Source of the DNA: Kitasatospora sp. MAA4
GTDB taxonomy: Bacteria > Actinomycetota > Actinomycetes > Streptomycetales > Streptomycetaceae
Reading direction: 5' to 3'
Assembly: GCF_029893355.1 (NCBI RefSeq)
Contig: NZ_JARZAI010000023.1
Location: forward strand, 1-64,000
DNA: 64,000 nucleotides
A program made the translations under genes and the position numbers. The notes beneath the pieces are model-generated. The model did no database searches. It saw nothing but the letters and a program-made list of their open reading frames with translations, and was not told the DNA's origin. Below are positions 17,077-27,894 of the stretch, in pieces; within the stretch, counting starts at the first letter, position 1; each line of letters begins with the position of its first letter.

Positions 17077-17724
17077 TCAGCCCTCGAAGGGCAGCACGTC
17101 CGGGGAGAGGGCGGCCGCGCGGGCGGTGGCGGCGGTGAGCCGGCGGCGGTGGTGGCGGCGGCAGAGTACCTCGTAGCCGACCTCGTCCTCGCTGACCGCG
17201 ACGTCCCCGACCACCACCTGCGGCCCCTCGACCACCATCACCCCGCCCACCGTACGGGCGTTGTGGGTGGCCCGTGCGCCGCACCAGCAGAGCGCCTCGA
17301 CCTGAAGGATCTCCACCCGGTCGGCGAGCTCGACGAGCCGCTGGGAGCCGGGGAAGAGCCGGGTGCGGAAGTCGGTGGTGATCCCGAAGGTGAAGACGTC
17401 GATGCCCAGTTCGTCCACCACCCGGGCGAGCTGGTCGACCTGGTCGGCGGCGTAGAAGTTCGCCTCGTCGCAGATCAGGTAGTCCACCCGGCCGCCCGCC
17501 GAGAGCAACTGCACCACGTAGAGGTGGAAGTCGAAGCCCTCGGTCACCTCGACCGCCTCGGCCCGCAGGCCCAGCCGGCTGGAGATGGTGGAGGCCCCGG
17601 CGCGGTCGTGGCGGGCGAAGATGATCCCCTGCCGGCCGCGGGCGGCGTGGTTGTGGTTCATCTGCAGCGCCAGCGTCGACTTGCCGCAGTCCATCGTGCC
17701 GGAGAAGAACACCAGGTCAGCCAT
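17077..17724 (-). CDS. tdk: Thymidine kinase
   Basis: 215 residues. Phosphorylates thymidine (and deoxyuridine) with ATP in pyrimidine salvage. Type II kinase: P-loop GTMDCGKST at 9-17, DEANFY with the catalytic Glu, lasso and zinc site with CWCG and a C-terminal CRRHH. Third gene of an operon, 33 bases downstream of the phosphodiesterase-like gene. Confidence 0.95.
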   Translation of the reverse strand: MADLVFFSGTMDCGKSTLALQMNHNHAARGRQGIIFARHDRAGASTISSRLGLRAEAVEVTEGFDFHLYVVQLLSAGGRVDYLICDEANFYAADQVDQLARVVDELGIDVFTFGITTDFRTRLFPGSQRLVELADRVEILQVEALCWCGARATHNARTVGGVMVVEGPQVVVGDVAVSEDEVGYEVLCRRHHRRRLTAATARAAALSPDVLPFEG

Positions 17725-17757
17725 GGGTGGAGCGTGGGCCTTTCGGGATGGGGGTGA

Positions 17758-18945
17758 TCAGCCGCGGACTTCGAGCAACGGCACGAACTGCTCGACCGGG
17801 GTCATCGATCCGTGCAGCCCGGTCATCGCGGACTCCCCCGGCTCGCTGCGCGAGGCGATCACCGCGATGTCGTCACGGGCTGCGGCGACCACGTCGCCGA
17901 TCCGGTGGTAGACCCGGTCGTCCACGGACGGGCCGAACCAGCCGGCCGCTATCGCCTCGTCCCGGGTGGCGACCCACATCCGGTCCCCGAGCACCTCGCT
18001 CCAGACCATCTGCACGTCGGCGGCCGCGCCGGGGACGGCGTACACGTGCCGGGCCCGGGCCTCACCGCCGAGCAGCGCGACGCCTGCGCTCAGCTCCCAG
18101 TCGTCGTCGAAGTCGATCCGGTCCTCCGGCGCGATGTCGATCATGCCGTGGTCCGCGGTGACGTACAGCGCCGAGCGCGGCGGCAGCTGCTCGGCGAGCC
18201 GCTGGGCCAGCCGGTCCACCGTGTTGAGCATCATCCGCCACTCGTCGGAGTCCACGCCGTAGCGGTGGCCCATGCCGTCCAGCTCGCTGACGTACGTGTA
18301 CACCAGCGTCCGGTCCGCGGCGGCCAATTGGCGGGCCGCCAGGTCCATCCGCTCCTCGCCGGTGGTGCGGCCGAGGAACTCGCCGCCGGAAAGCGCGACC
18401 TGGGTGAGCGGGGTCTGCGCGAAGAGCGGCGAGGAGACCTGACTGGCCGCCACACCCGCCGCGTGCACCCGCTCGAAGACCGTCGGGTACGGCTGCCACT
18501 CGCGGGGGTCGACCGGGGGCTGCCAACGCAGCTGGTTCATCAGCTGGTTGCGCCCCGGGATCGCCACCGTGTAGCCCGCCAGGCCGTGCAGACCGGGCGG
18601 CAGGCCGGTGCCCACCGAGGCCAGCGAGGTCGCGGTGGTGGACGGGAAGCCCGCGGTGAGCGGCCGGGCCGTGCCGCCCAGCGAGCTGGGCAGCAGCGAG
18701 GTCAGGAAGGGCGCGTACTCCGGGTGGCGCTTGATCAGCTCCCAGCCCATGCCGTCGACCAGGAAGACGCAGACCCGGTCGGCCGGTTCGATCGGCAGCG
18801 TGCTGGTGAAGCCGGGCACGCCGAGGCCGGCCGCGACCGAGGGCAGCAGGTCGCAGAGCGAGCCGGTGCCGTAGCTGGGGACGGGCGCGTCGGCGGGGAC
18901 GAGCAGTTCGAAGGCGTCGTGATCCGACGGCGGGGTGTAGGACAT
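17758..18945 (-). CDS. Alkaline phosphatase superfamily protein (nucleotide pyrophosphatase/phosphodiesterase-like)
   Basis: 395 residues. Metal sites of the NPP branch are visible: VDGMGWEL (Asp), FPSTTATSLAS with the Thr nucleophile, ELDGMGHRYG (Asp/His), TADHGMIDI (Asp/His) and a late GLHGSM His. Hydrolyses phosphodiester or pyrophosphate bonds; substrate unknown. No signal peptide seen, so cytoplasmic. Second gene of a three-gene operon with DUF5998 and tdk. Confidence 0.87.
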   Translation of the reverse strand: MSYTPPSDHDAFELLVPADAPVPSYGTGSLCDLLPSVAAGLGVPGFTSTLPIEPADRVCVFLVDGMGWELIKRHPEYAPFLTSLLPSSLGGTARPLTAGFPSTTATSLASVGTGLPPGLHGLAGYTVAIPGRNQLMNQLRWQPPVDPREWQPYPTVFERVHAAGVAASQVSSPLFAQTPLTQVALSGGEFLGRTTGEERMDLAARQLAAADRTLVYTYVSELDGMGHRYGVDSDEWRMMLNTVDRLAQRLAEQLPPRSALYVTADHGMIDIAPEDRIDFDDDWELSAGVALLGGEARARHVYAVPGAAADVQMVWSEVLGDRMWVATRDEAIAAGWFGPSVDDRVYHRIGDVVAAARDDIAVIASRSEPGESAMTGLHGSMTPVEQFVPLLEVRG

Positions 18946-18961
18946 CGCGGGGTGCCGGGCC

Positions 18962-19552
18962 TCAGGAGCGGGTGCTGATGGTGGCCTCGGACAGCGCCCG
19001 GGCGAAGACCAGGGCCTGGGCCACCGTCTCCGGTCCGTCGCCCGCCTCGCTGACCCGCAGGGACAGGTCGTCGGCGGTGGCCGAACCGGTGTAGCCGTGG
19101 TCGGCCTCGCAGTTCGGGTCCGAGCAGCCGGCGGGCTCCAGGTCGATGCGCTGGACCGCTCCCCAGCCGATCGTCAGCACCACCTCGCGCGGCAGCGTGC
19201 CCGGGGTGTACGTCTCCGGGTTGGCCACCATGCGGCTGAGCACGACCGAGCCGATCCGGTCCAGGCGCACGCATTCGGTGGAGGTCGTGGCGTAGGGCAC
19301 CGGGCTGGTCGCGTCGGCGGCCTGCTCGTCGGTGTGGCTGACCACGAACCTGGAGGCGGTCAGCACCAGCACGGTCACGTGCCGACGCACCTCGTTGGCG
19401 TCGAAGGTGGTCTCCTGGTGGACCAGGTAGGAACTGATCGGCTCAGGGCCCACCGCGGACTCCACGGCCTCGGACACCAACGCGGGGTAGTAGCCGCTGC
19501 GCTCGATCGCCGAGCGCAGGTCCTGCGTGGTGGTGGTACCGGTCTTCGCCAT
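18962..19552 (-). CDS. DUF5998 family protein
   Basis: 196 residues, MAKTGTTTTQDLRSAIERSGYYP start, a conserved actinobacterial family of unknown function. A CSDPNCEADHGY motif near residue 137 may bind a metal. First gene of the operon, 16 bases before the phosphodiesterase-like gene. Confidence 0.82.
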   Translation of the reverse strand: MAKTGTTTTQDLRSAIERSGYYPALVSEAVESAVGPEPISSYLVHQETTFDANEVRRHVTVLVLTASRFVVSHTDEQAADATSPVPYATTSTECVRLDRIGSVVLSRMVANPETYTPGTLPREVVLTIGWGAVQRIDLEPAGCSDPNCEADHGYTGSATADDLSLRVSEAGDGPETVAQALVFARALSEATISTRS

Positions 19553-19657
19553 AACTCCATCCTGGCATGTCCCGCCGACGGAGCGGGCTGGACTGCGCCG
19601 TACGTCCCGGCGACCGGGTGCACCGGCCGTGGCCCGAGCGGGCGCAACCCAGGAAGG

Positions 19658-22525
<2,868 letters not shown>

Positions 22526-22530
22526 GCCAG

Positions 22531-22546
22531 AATGGTCTAGACAACA
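22531..22546. promoter_or_regulatory. DasR-type operator (dre) between patA and ptsH
   Basis: AATGGTCTAGACAACA matches 13 of 16 positions of the DasR consensus ACTGGTCTAGACCACT, including the whole GGTCTAGAC core. It lies 34 bases upstream of the ptsH ATG and 5 bases upstream of the proposed patA start. DasR (GntR family, responds to GlcN-6-P) is known to control PTS genes including ptsH in S. coelicolor. Confidence 0.85.
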
Positions 22547-22580
22547 CAGCTCCAGCAGCACCACCTGAAAGGCACGTCTC

Positions 22581-22859
22581 ATGGCAGAGCGCCGCGTCAC
22601 CATCGGTTGGCCCGAGGGCCTGCACGCCCGTCCCGCCTCGGTCTTCGTCCGCGCGGTCGGCGCCGTCGGCGTGCCCGTCACCATCGCCAAGGCCGGCGGC
22701 GCCCCCGTCAACGCCGCCTCCATGCTCGGCCTGCTGGCGCTCGGCGCCGAGGGCGGCGAGGAGGTCGTGCTCGCCTCCGACGCCGAGGGCGCGGAGGGTG
22801 CGCTGGGACGCCTGGCCGCCATGGTCCAGGGCGGCCTGGACGCACTGCCGGAGGCCTGA
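22581..22859 (+). CDS. ptsH: Phosphocarrier protein HPr
   Basis: 92 residues. Receives phosphate from enzyme I at His15 (GLHARP) and passes it to sugar-specific IIA proteins, mainly for N-acetylglucosamine in Streptomyces. Ser47 in NAASMLGLLALG occupies the regulatory serine position of low-GC Gram-positives. GAAAGG lies 9 bases before the ATG. Controlled most likely by DasR; followed at once by a strong terminator. Confidence 0.96.
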   Translation: MAERRVTIGWPEGLHARPASVFVRAVGAVGVPVTIAKAGGAPVNAASMLGLLALGAEGGEEVVLASDAEGAEGALGRLAAMVQGGLDALPEA

Positions 22860-22865
22860 GCCGCA

Positions 22866-22905
22866 CCGAAGGGGTGGTACCGCACGCGCGGTGCCACCCC
22901 TTCGG
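22866..22905 (+). terminator. Terminator of ptsH
   Basis: CCGAAGGGGTGGTACCGC (22866-22883) pairs with GCGGTGCCACCCCTTCGG (22888-22905): 18 pairs with one wobble and a 4-base loop, starting 7 bases after the ptsH stop. Confidence 0.92.
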
Positions 22906-22937
22906 CCTGTCCTGCTCGGTTTTGCGACAATCGCGGG

Positions 22938-23699
22938 GTGTTCGAACTCCACACCTCCGCCGAGCTGAGCGATGCCGCCGAAGGCGATTCCCTCGTCCTC
23001 TGGGCCGCCCAGGGCCTCGCGCCCGGCGTGCGGGCCTGGGCCCACCAGGGCGCGGTCGCGGTGGCCTCCCCCGCACTGTCGCGCCGCGACCGGCTGGCCG
23101 TCCGTGGCGCGCCCCGGCCCGCCGCCCGGCTGGCCCGGCACGCGCTGGCCGAGTTCGGCCCCAGCCTGCGCCCGGTCGGCGACAGCGCGCTGATCGACGA
23201 GCTGGTCGCAGCCGTCCCCGAACTACGCGCGGTCGGCCCGTTCCGCTGGATGGAACTGAACGGCCCCTCGCTGGACGTGTCGCCGCTCGCCCAGCCGCTC
23301 GCCCAGCCGCTCGCCCAGCTGCTCACCCCCGCCGAACTCCCCGAAGCCGCCGCCCTGCTCGACGAGGTCTTCCCCGGCTCCCACGCCCACCCGCTGCGGC
23401 CCGGCAGCCGCGCCTGGGCCGGCGTGCGCGACAGCGCCGGCCGGCTCACCGCGCTCGCCGCCGACGCCTGGAGCTCCCCCGAGGTCGGCTACCTGGCCGG
23501 CGTCGCCGCCCACCCCGTGCGCGGCCGCGGACGGGGACACGCCGAGGCCGTCTGCCGGCTGCTGCTCGACGCCATGCTGCGCCGCCGCGGTCGCGCCGCC
23601 CTCATGGTGGACGACGACAACCCGGCCGCCATCCGCCTCTACGAGCGCCTCGGTCTGCGCCGGCGCGACCTCAAAGCCGCGTACATCGCGGCCGTGTGA
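22938..23699 (+). CDS. GNAT-family acetyltransferase
   Basis: 253 residues. The acetyl-CoA loop VRGRGRGHAEAVCRLLL lies near 195 and NPAAIRLYERLGLRRRD near 235; the N-terminal half is not recognisable. No ribosome site is seen, but GACAAT ends 7 bases before the GTG, so the mRNA may be leaderless. Odd: a 12-base unit repeated three times encodes PLAQPLAQPLAQ near residue 115. Substrate unknown. Confidence 0.8.
   Translation: MFELHTSAELSDAAEGDSLVLWAAQGLAPGVRAWAHQGAVAVASPALSRRDRLAVRGAPRPAARLARHALAEFGPSLRPVGDSALIDELVAAVPELRAVGPFRWMELNGPSLDVSPLAQPLAQPLAQLLTPAELPEAAALLDEVFPGSHAHPLRPGSRAWAGVRDSAGRLTALAADAWSSPEVGYLAGVAAHPVRGRGRGHAEAVCRLLLDAMLRRRGRAALMVDDDNPAAIRLYERLGLRRRDLKAAYIAAV
23283..23318 (+). 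repeat. 12-bp tandem repeat, three copies, inside the GNAT gene
   Basis: CCGCTCGCCCAG occurs three times without gaps (23283-23294, 23295-23306, 23307-23318), coding for PLAQ units in a linker between the two halves of the protein. It keeps the frame and could vary in copy number. Confidence 0.9.
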
Positions 23700-23769
23700 C
23701 GATGCGTCAGGGACAACTCGGAAGCCGCAATCCGGTGCGGCCCGGCCCATCGGCTGAGACGCTTCCAGG

Positions 23770-24477
23770 ATGGACCGCCATCTGACCTCCCTCCGCGCCC
23801 ACGCCCACCACGCCGTCGCCGCCCCGCTGAGCGACGCGACGGTGGCCGCTCTGCTGGCCCGCGCCCTCCCGCGCGGTGACGAACGCCTGTTGGACCCAGC
23901 CTGCGGCGAGGCCACCTGGCTGCTGCGCGCGCTGGCCACCCACCCCGGCGCCACCGGCGACGGCGTCGACCGCGAGGCAGCCGGCCTGACCCGGGCTCAG
24001 CAGACCGCAGAACAGCTGGGAGTGGCCCGCCGACTCGGCCTGCACCACATCGCCGCGGCCGACTTCATCGCACCACACCGCTACGACCTGGTGCTCAGCA
24101 TCGGCGCCGCGCACGCCTTCGGCGGTCTGCTGCCCACCCTCGCGGCCGCCCGCGGCCACCTCGCCCCGGGCGGCGCCGTGCTGGTCGGCGAAGGCTACGG
24201 CGCCACCGAGGCCGCCCACGACCTCGCCACCCTCGTCGAGCGGATCACCGCCGAGGGCTGGACGCCGGTCCACGGGCACATCAGCACCCAACAGGAACTG
24301 GACGACTACGAGTGGTCCCGCACCGGCTCCCTCGCCGCCTGGGCCCTCGACCACCCCGACGACCCCGACGCCGCCCCCACCCTGGAAGCCGCCGCCGCCC
24401 ACCGCACCCGCTGGCTCCGCGAGCAGCGCGGCGCCAACGGCTTCGCCGCGCTGCTGCTGCGACCCACCCCTGCCTGA
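23770..24477 (+). CDS. Class I SAM-dependent methyltransferase
   Basis: 235 residues. Rossmann motifs: LLDPACGEATWLLRAL (SAM loop, 40-55), DGVDREAAG (acidic motif), AAADFIAPHRYDLVLSIGAAHAFGG and LAPGGAVLVGEGYG. Resembles small-molecule methyltransferases of the YcgJ/UbiE type; substrate unknown. Starts 70 bases after the GNAT gene, same strand. Confidence 0.85.
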   Translation: MDRHLTSLRAHAHHAVAAPLSDATVAALLARALPRGDERLLDPACGEATWLLRALATHPGATGDGVDREAAGLTRAQQTAEQLGVARRLGLHHIAAADFIAPHRYDLVLSIGAAHAFGGLLPTLAAARGHLAPGGAVLVGEGYGATEAAHDLATLVERITAEGWTPVHGHISTQQELDDYEWSRTGSLAAWALDHPDDPDAAPTLEAAAAHRTRWLREQRGANGFAALLLRPTPA

Positions 24478-24498
24478 GCAGGCCTGCGTCCCAGCGCG

Positions 24499-25458
24499 TC
24501 AGTCGAGGCGAGCGTCGAAGGCCAGCGCCTGCGCCAGCTCTTCCACCCGCCGCTCCGGCAGACCCTGCGAGACGAACCACGCTCCGACGTTGCGCACATC
24601 GCGCTCCAGGAAGGACCGGCCGCGCGGGTTGGCGATCACGTCCACGATCTGCGGGACGTCGATGACGACCAGCCGGCCCTCGTGGACGAGGATGTTGTAC
24701 GCGGACAGGTCCCCGTGCGCGAAGCCGTCCCGGGCGAGCAGCGACAGACTGCGGCCCAGCTGCTCCCAGAGGTCGTCCAACTCCTCTCCCTGCGGCCGGG
24801 TCTGGGCCAGTCGCGGGGCCGCCGCGCCGGACCGGTCGCCGATGAACTCCATCAGGATCTCGGTGCCGACGATCTGCACCGGATACGGCACGGCCGCGCC
24901 CGCCAGCCAGAGCCGGGACAGCGCAGCGAACTCGGCGGCGGCCCACTGGCCGGCGATCGCCTGCTTCCCGAAGGCCGAGCGCTTCTCCATCGCGCGGCTG
25001 ACCCGCGACTCCTTGTGCGAGCGGCCCTCCAGGTAGCCGGAGTCGCGGTGGAACAGCCGGTGCTGACCGTCGCGGTAGCGCTTGGCCGCCATCAGGGTGC
25101 GGCGGTCACTGCCGGGCACGCCGCGCTCCAGCAGGAAGACGTCGGCCTCCTTGCCGGTCTTCACGATGCCCAACTCGGTGTCGACGGCGGCCAGATCGGT
25201 CACCACCCAGTCGGGGCGCGGCTCGGGCCCCTTCTCGGTCGGCGTCGACACGTCCCAGGTCGACCAGCGGTCCCCCTCGGGAGGCCCGTCGGTCACCGCG
25301 GCACCATCGGCGGGAACGTCCTCGGACGCCTCCGGCCAGAAGCGCGCGGTGTAGTCGGCGAAGGCGTCGTCGTCGTATCGCGTGGTTCGGTTTGCACCCT
25401 TGCCGCCCTTGGGACGGATGCGGGCGAAGGACTCACTGTCGGAAAAGCTCTTACGCAC
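24499..25458 (-). CDS. RIO-type serine/threonine kinase
   Basis: 319 residues. About 95 residues of charged N-terminal region, then a RIO1-like kinase: Lys126 (AAKRY) for ATP, catalytic Asp250 and Asn255 in HGDLSAYNIL, metal Asp267 in VVIDVPQ. RIO kinases in eukaryotes and archaea act in small ribosomal subunit maturation; the bacterial members are uncharacterised. GTG start with AGGAGA upstream. Converges with the methyltransferase gene. Confidence 0.9.
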   Translation of the reverse strand: MRKSFSDSESFARIRPKGGKGANRTTRYDDDAFADYTARFWPEASEDVPADGAAVTDGPPEGDRWSTWDVSTPTEKGPEPRPDWVVTDLAAVDTELGIVKTGKEADVFLLERGVPGSDRRTLMAAKRYRDGQHRLFHRDSGYLEGRSHKESRVSRAMEKRSAFGKQAIAGQWAAAEFAALSRLWLAGAAVPYPVQIVGTEILMEFIGDRSGAAAPRLAQTRPQGEELDDLWEQLGRSLSLLARDGFAHGDLSAYNILVHEGRLVVIDVPQIVDVIANPRGRSFLERDVRNVGAWFVSQGLPERRVEELAQALAFDARLD

Positions 25459-25688
25459 TGCGGTGGTCTCCTGCGGAGTGGGCCCACCGGAGGGGTGCGT
25501 CGGCGAAGGACGTCAGCCGGCGGGCAGATAACGAGAGGAAGCGTCTGGCGCGCAGGGAACAGCGCGCCGCGTCGTGGCGGCAATCACCGAGGCGCACCTC
25601 CCCTCTCTCTCGTCACGGCCGGGCACCGAGCGCCCGATCCCGCAGGAACACGACGACCCTATCGACCACCGCGCAGGGCGCAACCGAA

Positions 25689-26237
25689 TTAGACCGACCG
25701 GCAAATGGAGGGCGGCGTCGGCTCAGCGAACTCGCCATCTTCGTCCATCAGTTCCTCGTCATCCGCCCACCACCCGGTGCCCGACAGCCACGACTTCAGC
25801 CACTCGGCCAGCGACGGCGAGTCCTGGAACCAGGCATCTGCCCAGTCGTCAGGCCCGGCATTCGGCTCGAAGAGCAGCACCGGGCCCCCGGGACGCAGGC
25901 AGTCCACAGCCGCGTACATCCCGCACCCCCAGGTCAGCACGGGCAACACACCGCGCGGCCAGTGGTCGGACGGCTCCGCATCGTCCGGCGCGCACTCGGC
26001 CCGATAGACGGACACGACCGTCTCGCCGTCCCCGACCAGCGGAAACAGCAGATACTCCGGCCCGAACCCGCCGTTCGCCACCTCCCCGTACAGGCGCCGC
26101 AGCAGAACAGGCAGAGCAAACCCCAACTCCGCCTCAACCGCCGCGATTTCCACCACACTCACGGGCGCCGCCAGCACCGGGGCCTGGCTTCGGGCACGCT
26201 CGGCAACTCGCCGCAGAAGGTCGTCGTCATTGCTCAT
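25689..26237 (-). CDS. SMI1/KNR4 family protein
   Basis: 182 residues with the SMI1/KNR4 pattern: VEIAAVEAELGFALPVLLRRLYGEVANGGFG near the start, then LLFEPNAGPDDW and SPSLAEWLKSWLSG near the end. In bacteria this superfamily often supplies immunity proteins for polymorphic toxins, but stand-alone members are common and no toxin lies nearby. ATG 26237 chosen; the frame upstream has no coding look. Function unresolved. Confidence 0.8.
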   Translation of the reverse strand: MSNDDDLLRRVAERARSQAPVLAAPVSVVEIAAVEAELGFALPVLLRRLYGEVANGGFGPEYLLFPLVGDGETVVSVYRAECAPDDAEPSDHWPRGVLPVLTWGCGMYAAVDCLRPGGPVLLFEPNAGPDDWADAWFQDSPSLAEWLKSWLSGTGWWADDEELMDEDGEFAEPTPPSICRSV

Positions 26238-26320
26238 GCCAGTGATCGTCGCAGCCGGGTCCGACAGCGCCGTTACCCACGAAGAGCCAGGGCGCGCCTT
26301 CCGCGCGCCCTGGCATGACG

Positions 26321-27514
26321 TCAACCCTTGACGCAGACCACCTGCTTCAACTTGGCGACCACTGCGACCAGGTCCTGCTGCTGCGCCATGACCTTGTCGA
26401 TGGACTTGTACGCGCCCGGGATCTCGTCCACCACGCCGCTGTCCTTGCGGCACTCCACGCCCCGGGTCTGCTCCTCCAGGTCCTTCACCGTGAACTTCTT
26501 CTTGGCCGCCGTCCGGCTCATCTTGCGGCCGGCGCCGTGCGAGGCGGAGTTGAACGAAGCCTCGTTGCCCAGACCGCGCACGATGTACGAACCCGTGCCC
26601 ATGGAGCCCGGGATGATCCCGAGGTCGCCGGAGCCGGCCCGGATCGCGCCCTTACGGGTGACCAGCAGGTCGACGCCGTCGTACCGCTCCTCGCTGACGT
26701 AGTTGTGGTGGCAGCTGATCACCTGGTCGAAGGCGACCTCGGCCCGGGGGAACTGGCTTCGCACGACGTCCTGGAAGAGCGCCATCATGACGGCCCGGTT
26801 GCGCTTGGCGTACTCCTGCGCCCAGAAGAGGTCCTGCCGATAGGCGTCCATCTCCGGGGTCTTCGCCAGGAAGACGGCGAGGTCCCGATCAACCAGGCCC
26901 TGGTTGTGCGAGAGCGAACGGGCGACGCCCATGTGGTGCTCTGCCAACTCCTTGCCGATGTTGCGCGATCCCGAATGCAACATCAACCAGACAGAATCGG
27001 TCGTATCCAAGCAGAATTCGACAAAATGGTTCCCGGACCCGAGCGTTCCCATCTGCTGCATCGCCCGCTCACGCCGCCACTTCACCTCCGGCGCGACCTG
27101 GTCGAAGCGGTTCCAGAAGCCGTCCCAGCCCGTGGTCGTCAGGTCCTGCAGGGACTTCGGGTCGACCGGGTCGGTGTGCAGGCCGCGGCCGACCGGGATG
27201 AGCTGCTCGATCCGCGAGCGCAGCCGGCCGAGGTCGTCGGGGAGGTCGCGGGCGGTCAGCGAGGTCTTCACCGCGCTCATCCCGCAGCCGATGTCGACGC
27301 CGACCGCGGCCGGGCAGACCGCGTCCTTCATGGCGATGACGGAACCGACGGTCGCGCCCTTGCCCAGGTGGACGTCCGGCATCACGGCGAGGCCGTGCAG
27401 CCAGGGCAGGCCGGAGATGTTGCGCAGCTGCTGGAGTGCAGCGCCCTCGACCGTCGCCGGATCGGTCCACATCCGGATCGGGACACGCGCGCCGGGTACT
27501 TCGGTGTACGACAT
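26321..27514 (-). CDS. rtcB: RtcB family RNA ligase
   Basis: 397 residues. RtcB joins RNA 2',3'-cyclic phosphate or 3'-phosphate ends to 5'-OH ends, using GTP and Mn, repairing tRNA and rRNA breaks. Ligands: VGVDIGCGM (Asp75, Cys78), GSGNHFVEF, MLHSGSRN, SCHHNYV, and SASHGAGRKMSR with the His that carries GMP. ATG 27514 matches the family start MSYTEVPGAR; the 16 extra residues to 27562 are not conserved. No RtcR or archease gene nearby. Confidence 0.93.
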   Translation of the reverse strand: MSYTEVPGARVPIRMWTDPATVEGAALQQLRNISGLPWLHGLAVMPDVHLGKGATVGSVIAMKDAVCPAAVGVDIGCGMSAVKTSLTARDLPDDLGRLRSRIEQLIPVGRGLHTDPVDPKSLQDLTTTGWDGFWNRFDQVAPEVKWRRERAMQQMGTLGSGNHFVEFCLDTTDSVWLMLHSGSRNIGKELAEHHMGVARSLSHNQGLVDRDLAVFLAKTPEMDAYRQDLFWAQEYAKRNRAVMMALFQDVVRSQFPRAEVAFDQVISCHHNYVSEERYDGVDLLVTRKGAIRAGSGDLGIIPGSMGTGSYIVRGLGNEASFNSASHGAGRKMSRTAAKKKFTVKDLEEQTRGVECRKDSGVVDEIPGAYKSIDKVMAQQQDLVAVVAKLKQVVCVKG

Positions 27515-27821
27515 GGTGAGACTGACCCCCAAAGGTCGACGTTTCCAGGGTAGGACTGCCACGCGAAGAGTCCGGCGTGGCTCGGGAAGTCTGGATGGAG
27601 CTCAACAGCAACGGCCCGACATCAACGGCCGGGCGGCAGGGCTCAGGCGGTTCGTCGCGAGCGGCAGGAGGCAACGGACGGCCTCCTCGGGGAGCGCAGA
27701 GCGCTGACGCGCCTGCCTGGTTGCTCGACCCGCATGGTGACCGCCTCCTCTCCCAATGCCGTCCGCCGCGCTGTGCGACGGGAGTATCAACCCACGGAAC
27801 CGAGGTCCCGGGCAAGGGAAT

Positions 27822-27858
27822 TACCGAGGCCCGGCGGATCATCCGCCGGGCCTCGGTA
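27822..27858 (-). terminator. Terminator of the M16 peptidase operon
   Basis: TACCGAGGCCCGGCGGA (27822-27838) pairs perfectly with TCCGCCGGGCCTCGGTA (27842-27858): 17 pairs, 3-base loop. Located 36 bases past the M16 stop on the minus strand. Confidence 0.9.
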
Positions 27859-27864
27859 CCACCT

Positions 27865-27889
27865 GTCGAAAACGTCGAAACTGTCGAAA
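27865..27889. repeat. Three GTCGAAA repeats with exact 9-bp spacing
   Basis: GTCGAAA at 27865-27871, 27874-27880 and 27883-27889, between the M16 stop and its terminator. Too short for an array; may be a chance expansion or a small protein or RNA binding motif. Confidence 0.85.
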
Positions 27890-27894
27890 CAGCG

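Larger units (their letters stand above)
27515..27894. other. Intergenic region upstream of rtcB
   Basis: 380 bases. Holds the rtcB promoter side (27515-27800), where I see no clear hexamers, and the 3' region of the M16 operon with a terminator and a short repeat described separately. Confidence 0.5.

Noticed and set aside
25689..27514. Toxin-immunity or defence island around the SMI1/KNR4 gene
   Set aside because: No toxin, RHS, WXG100 or nuclease gene is near, and flanking genes are widely distributed enzymes.
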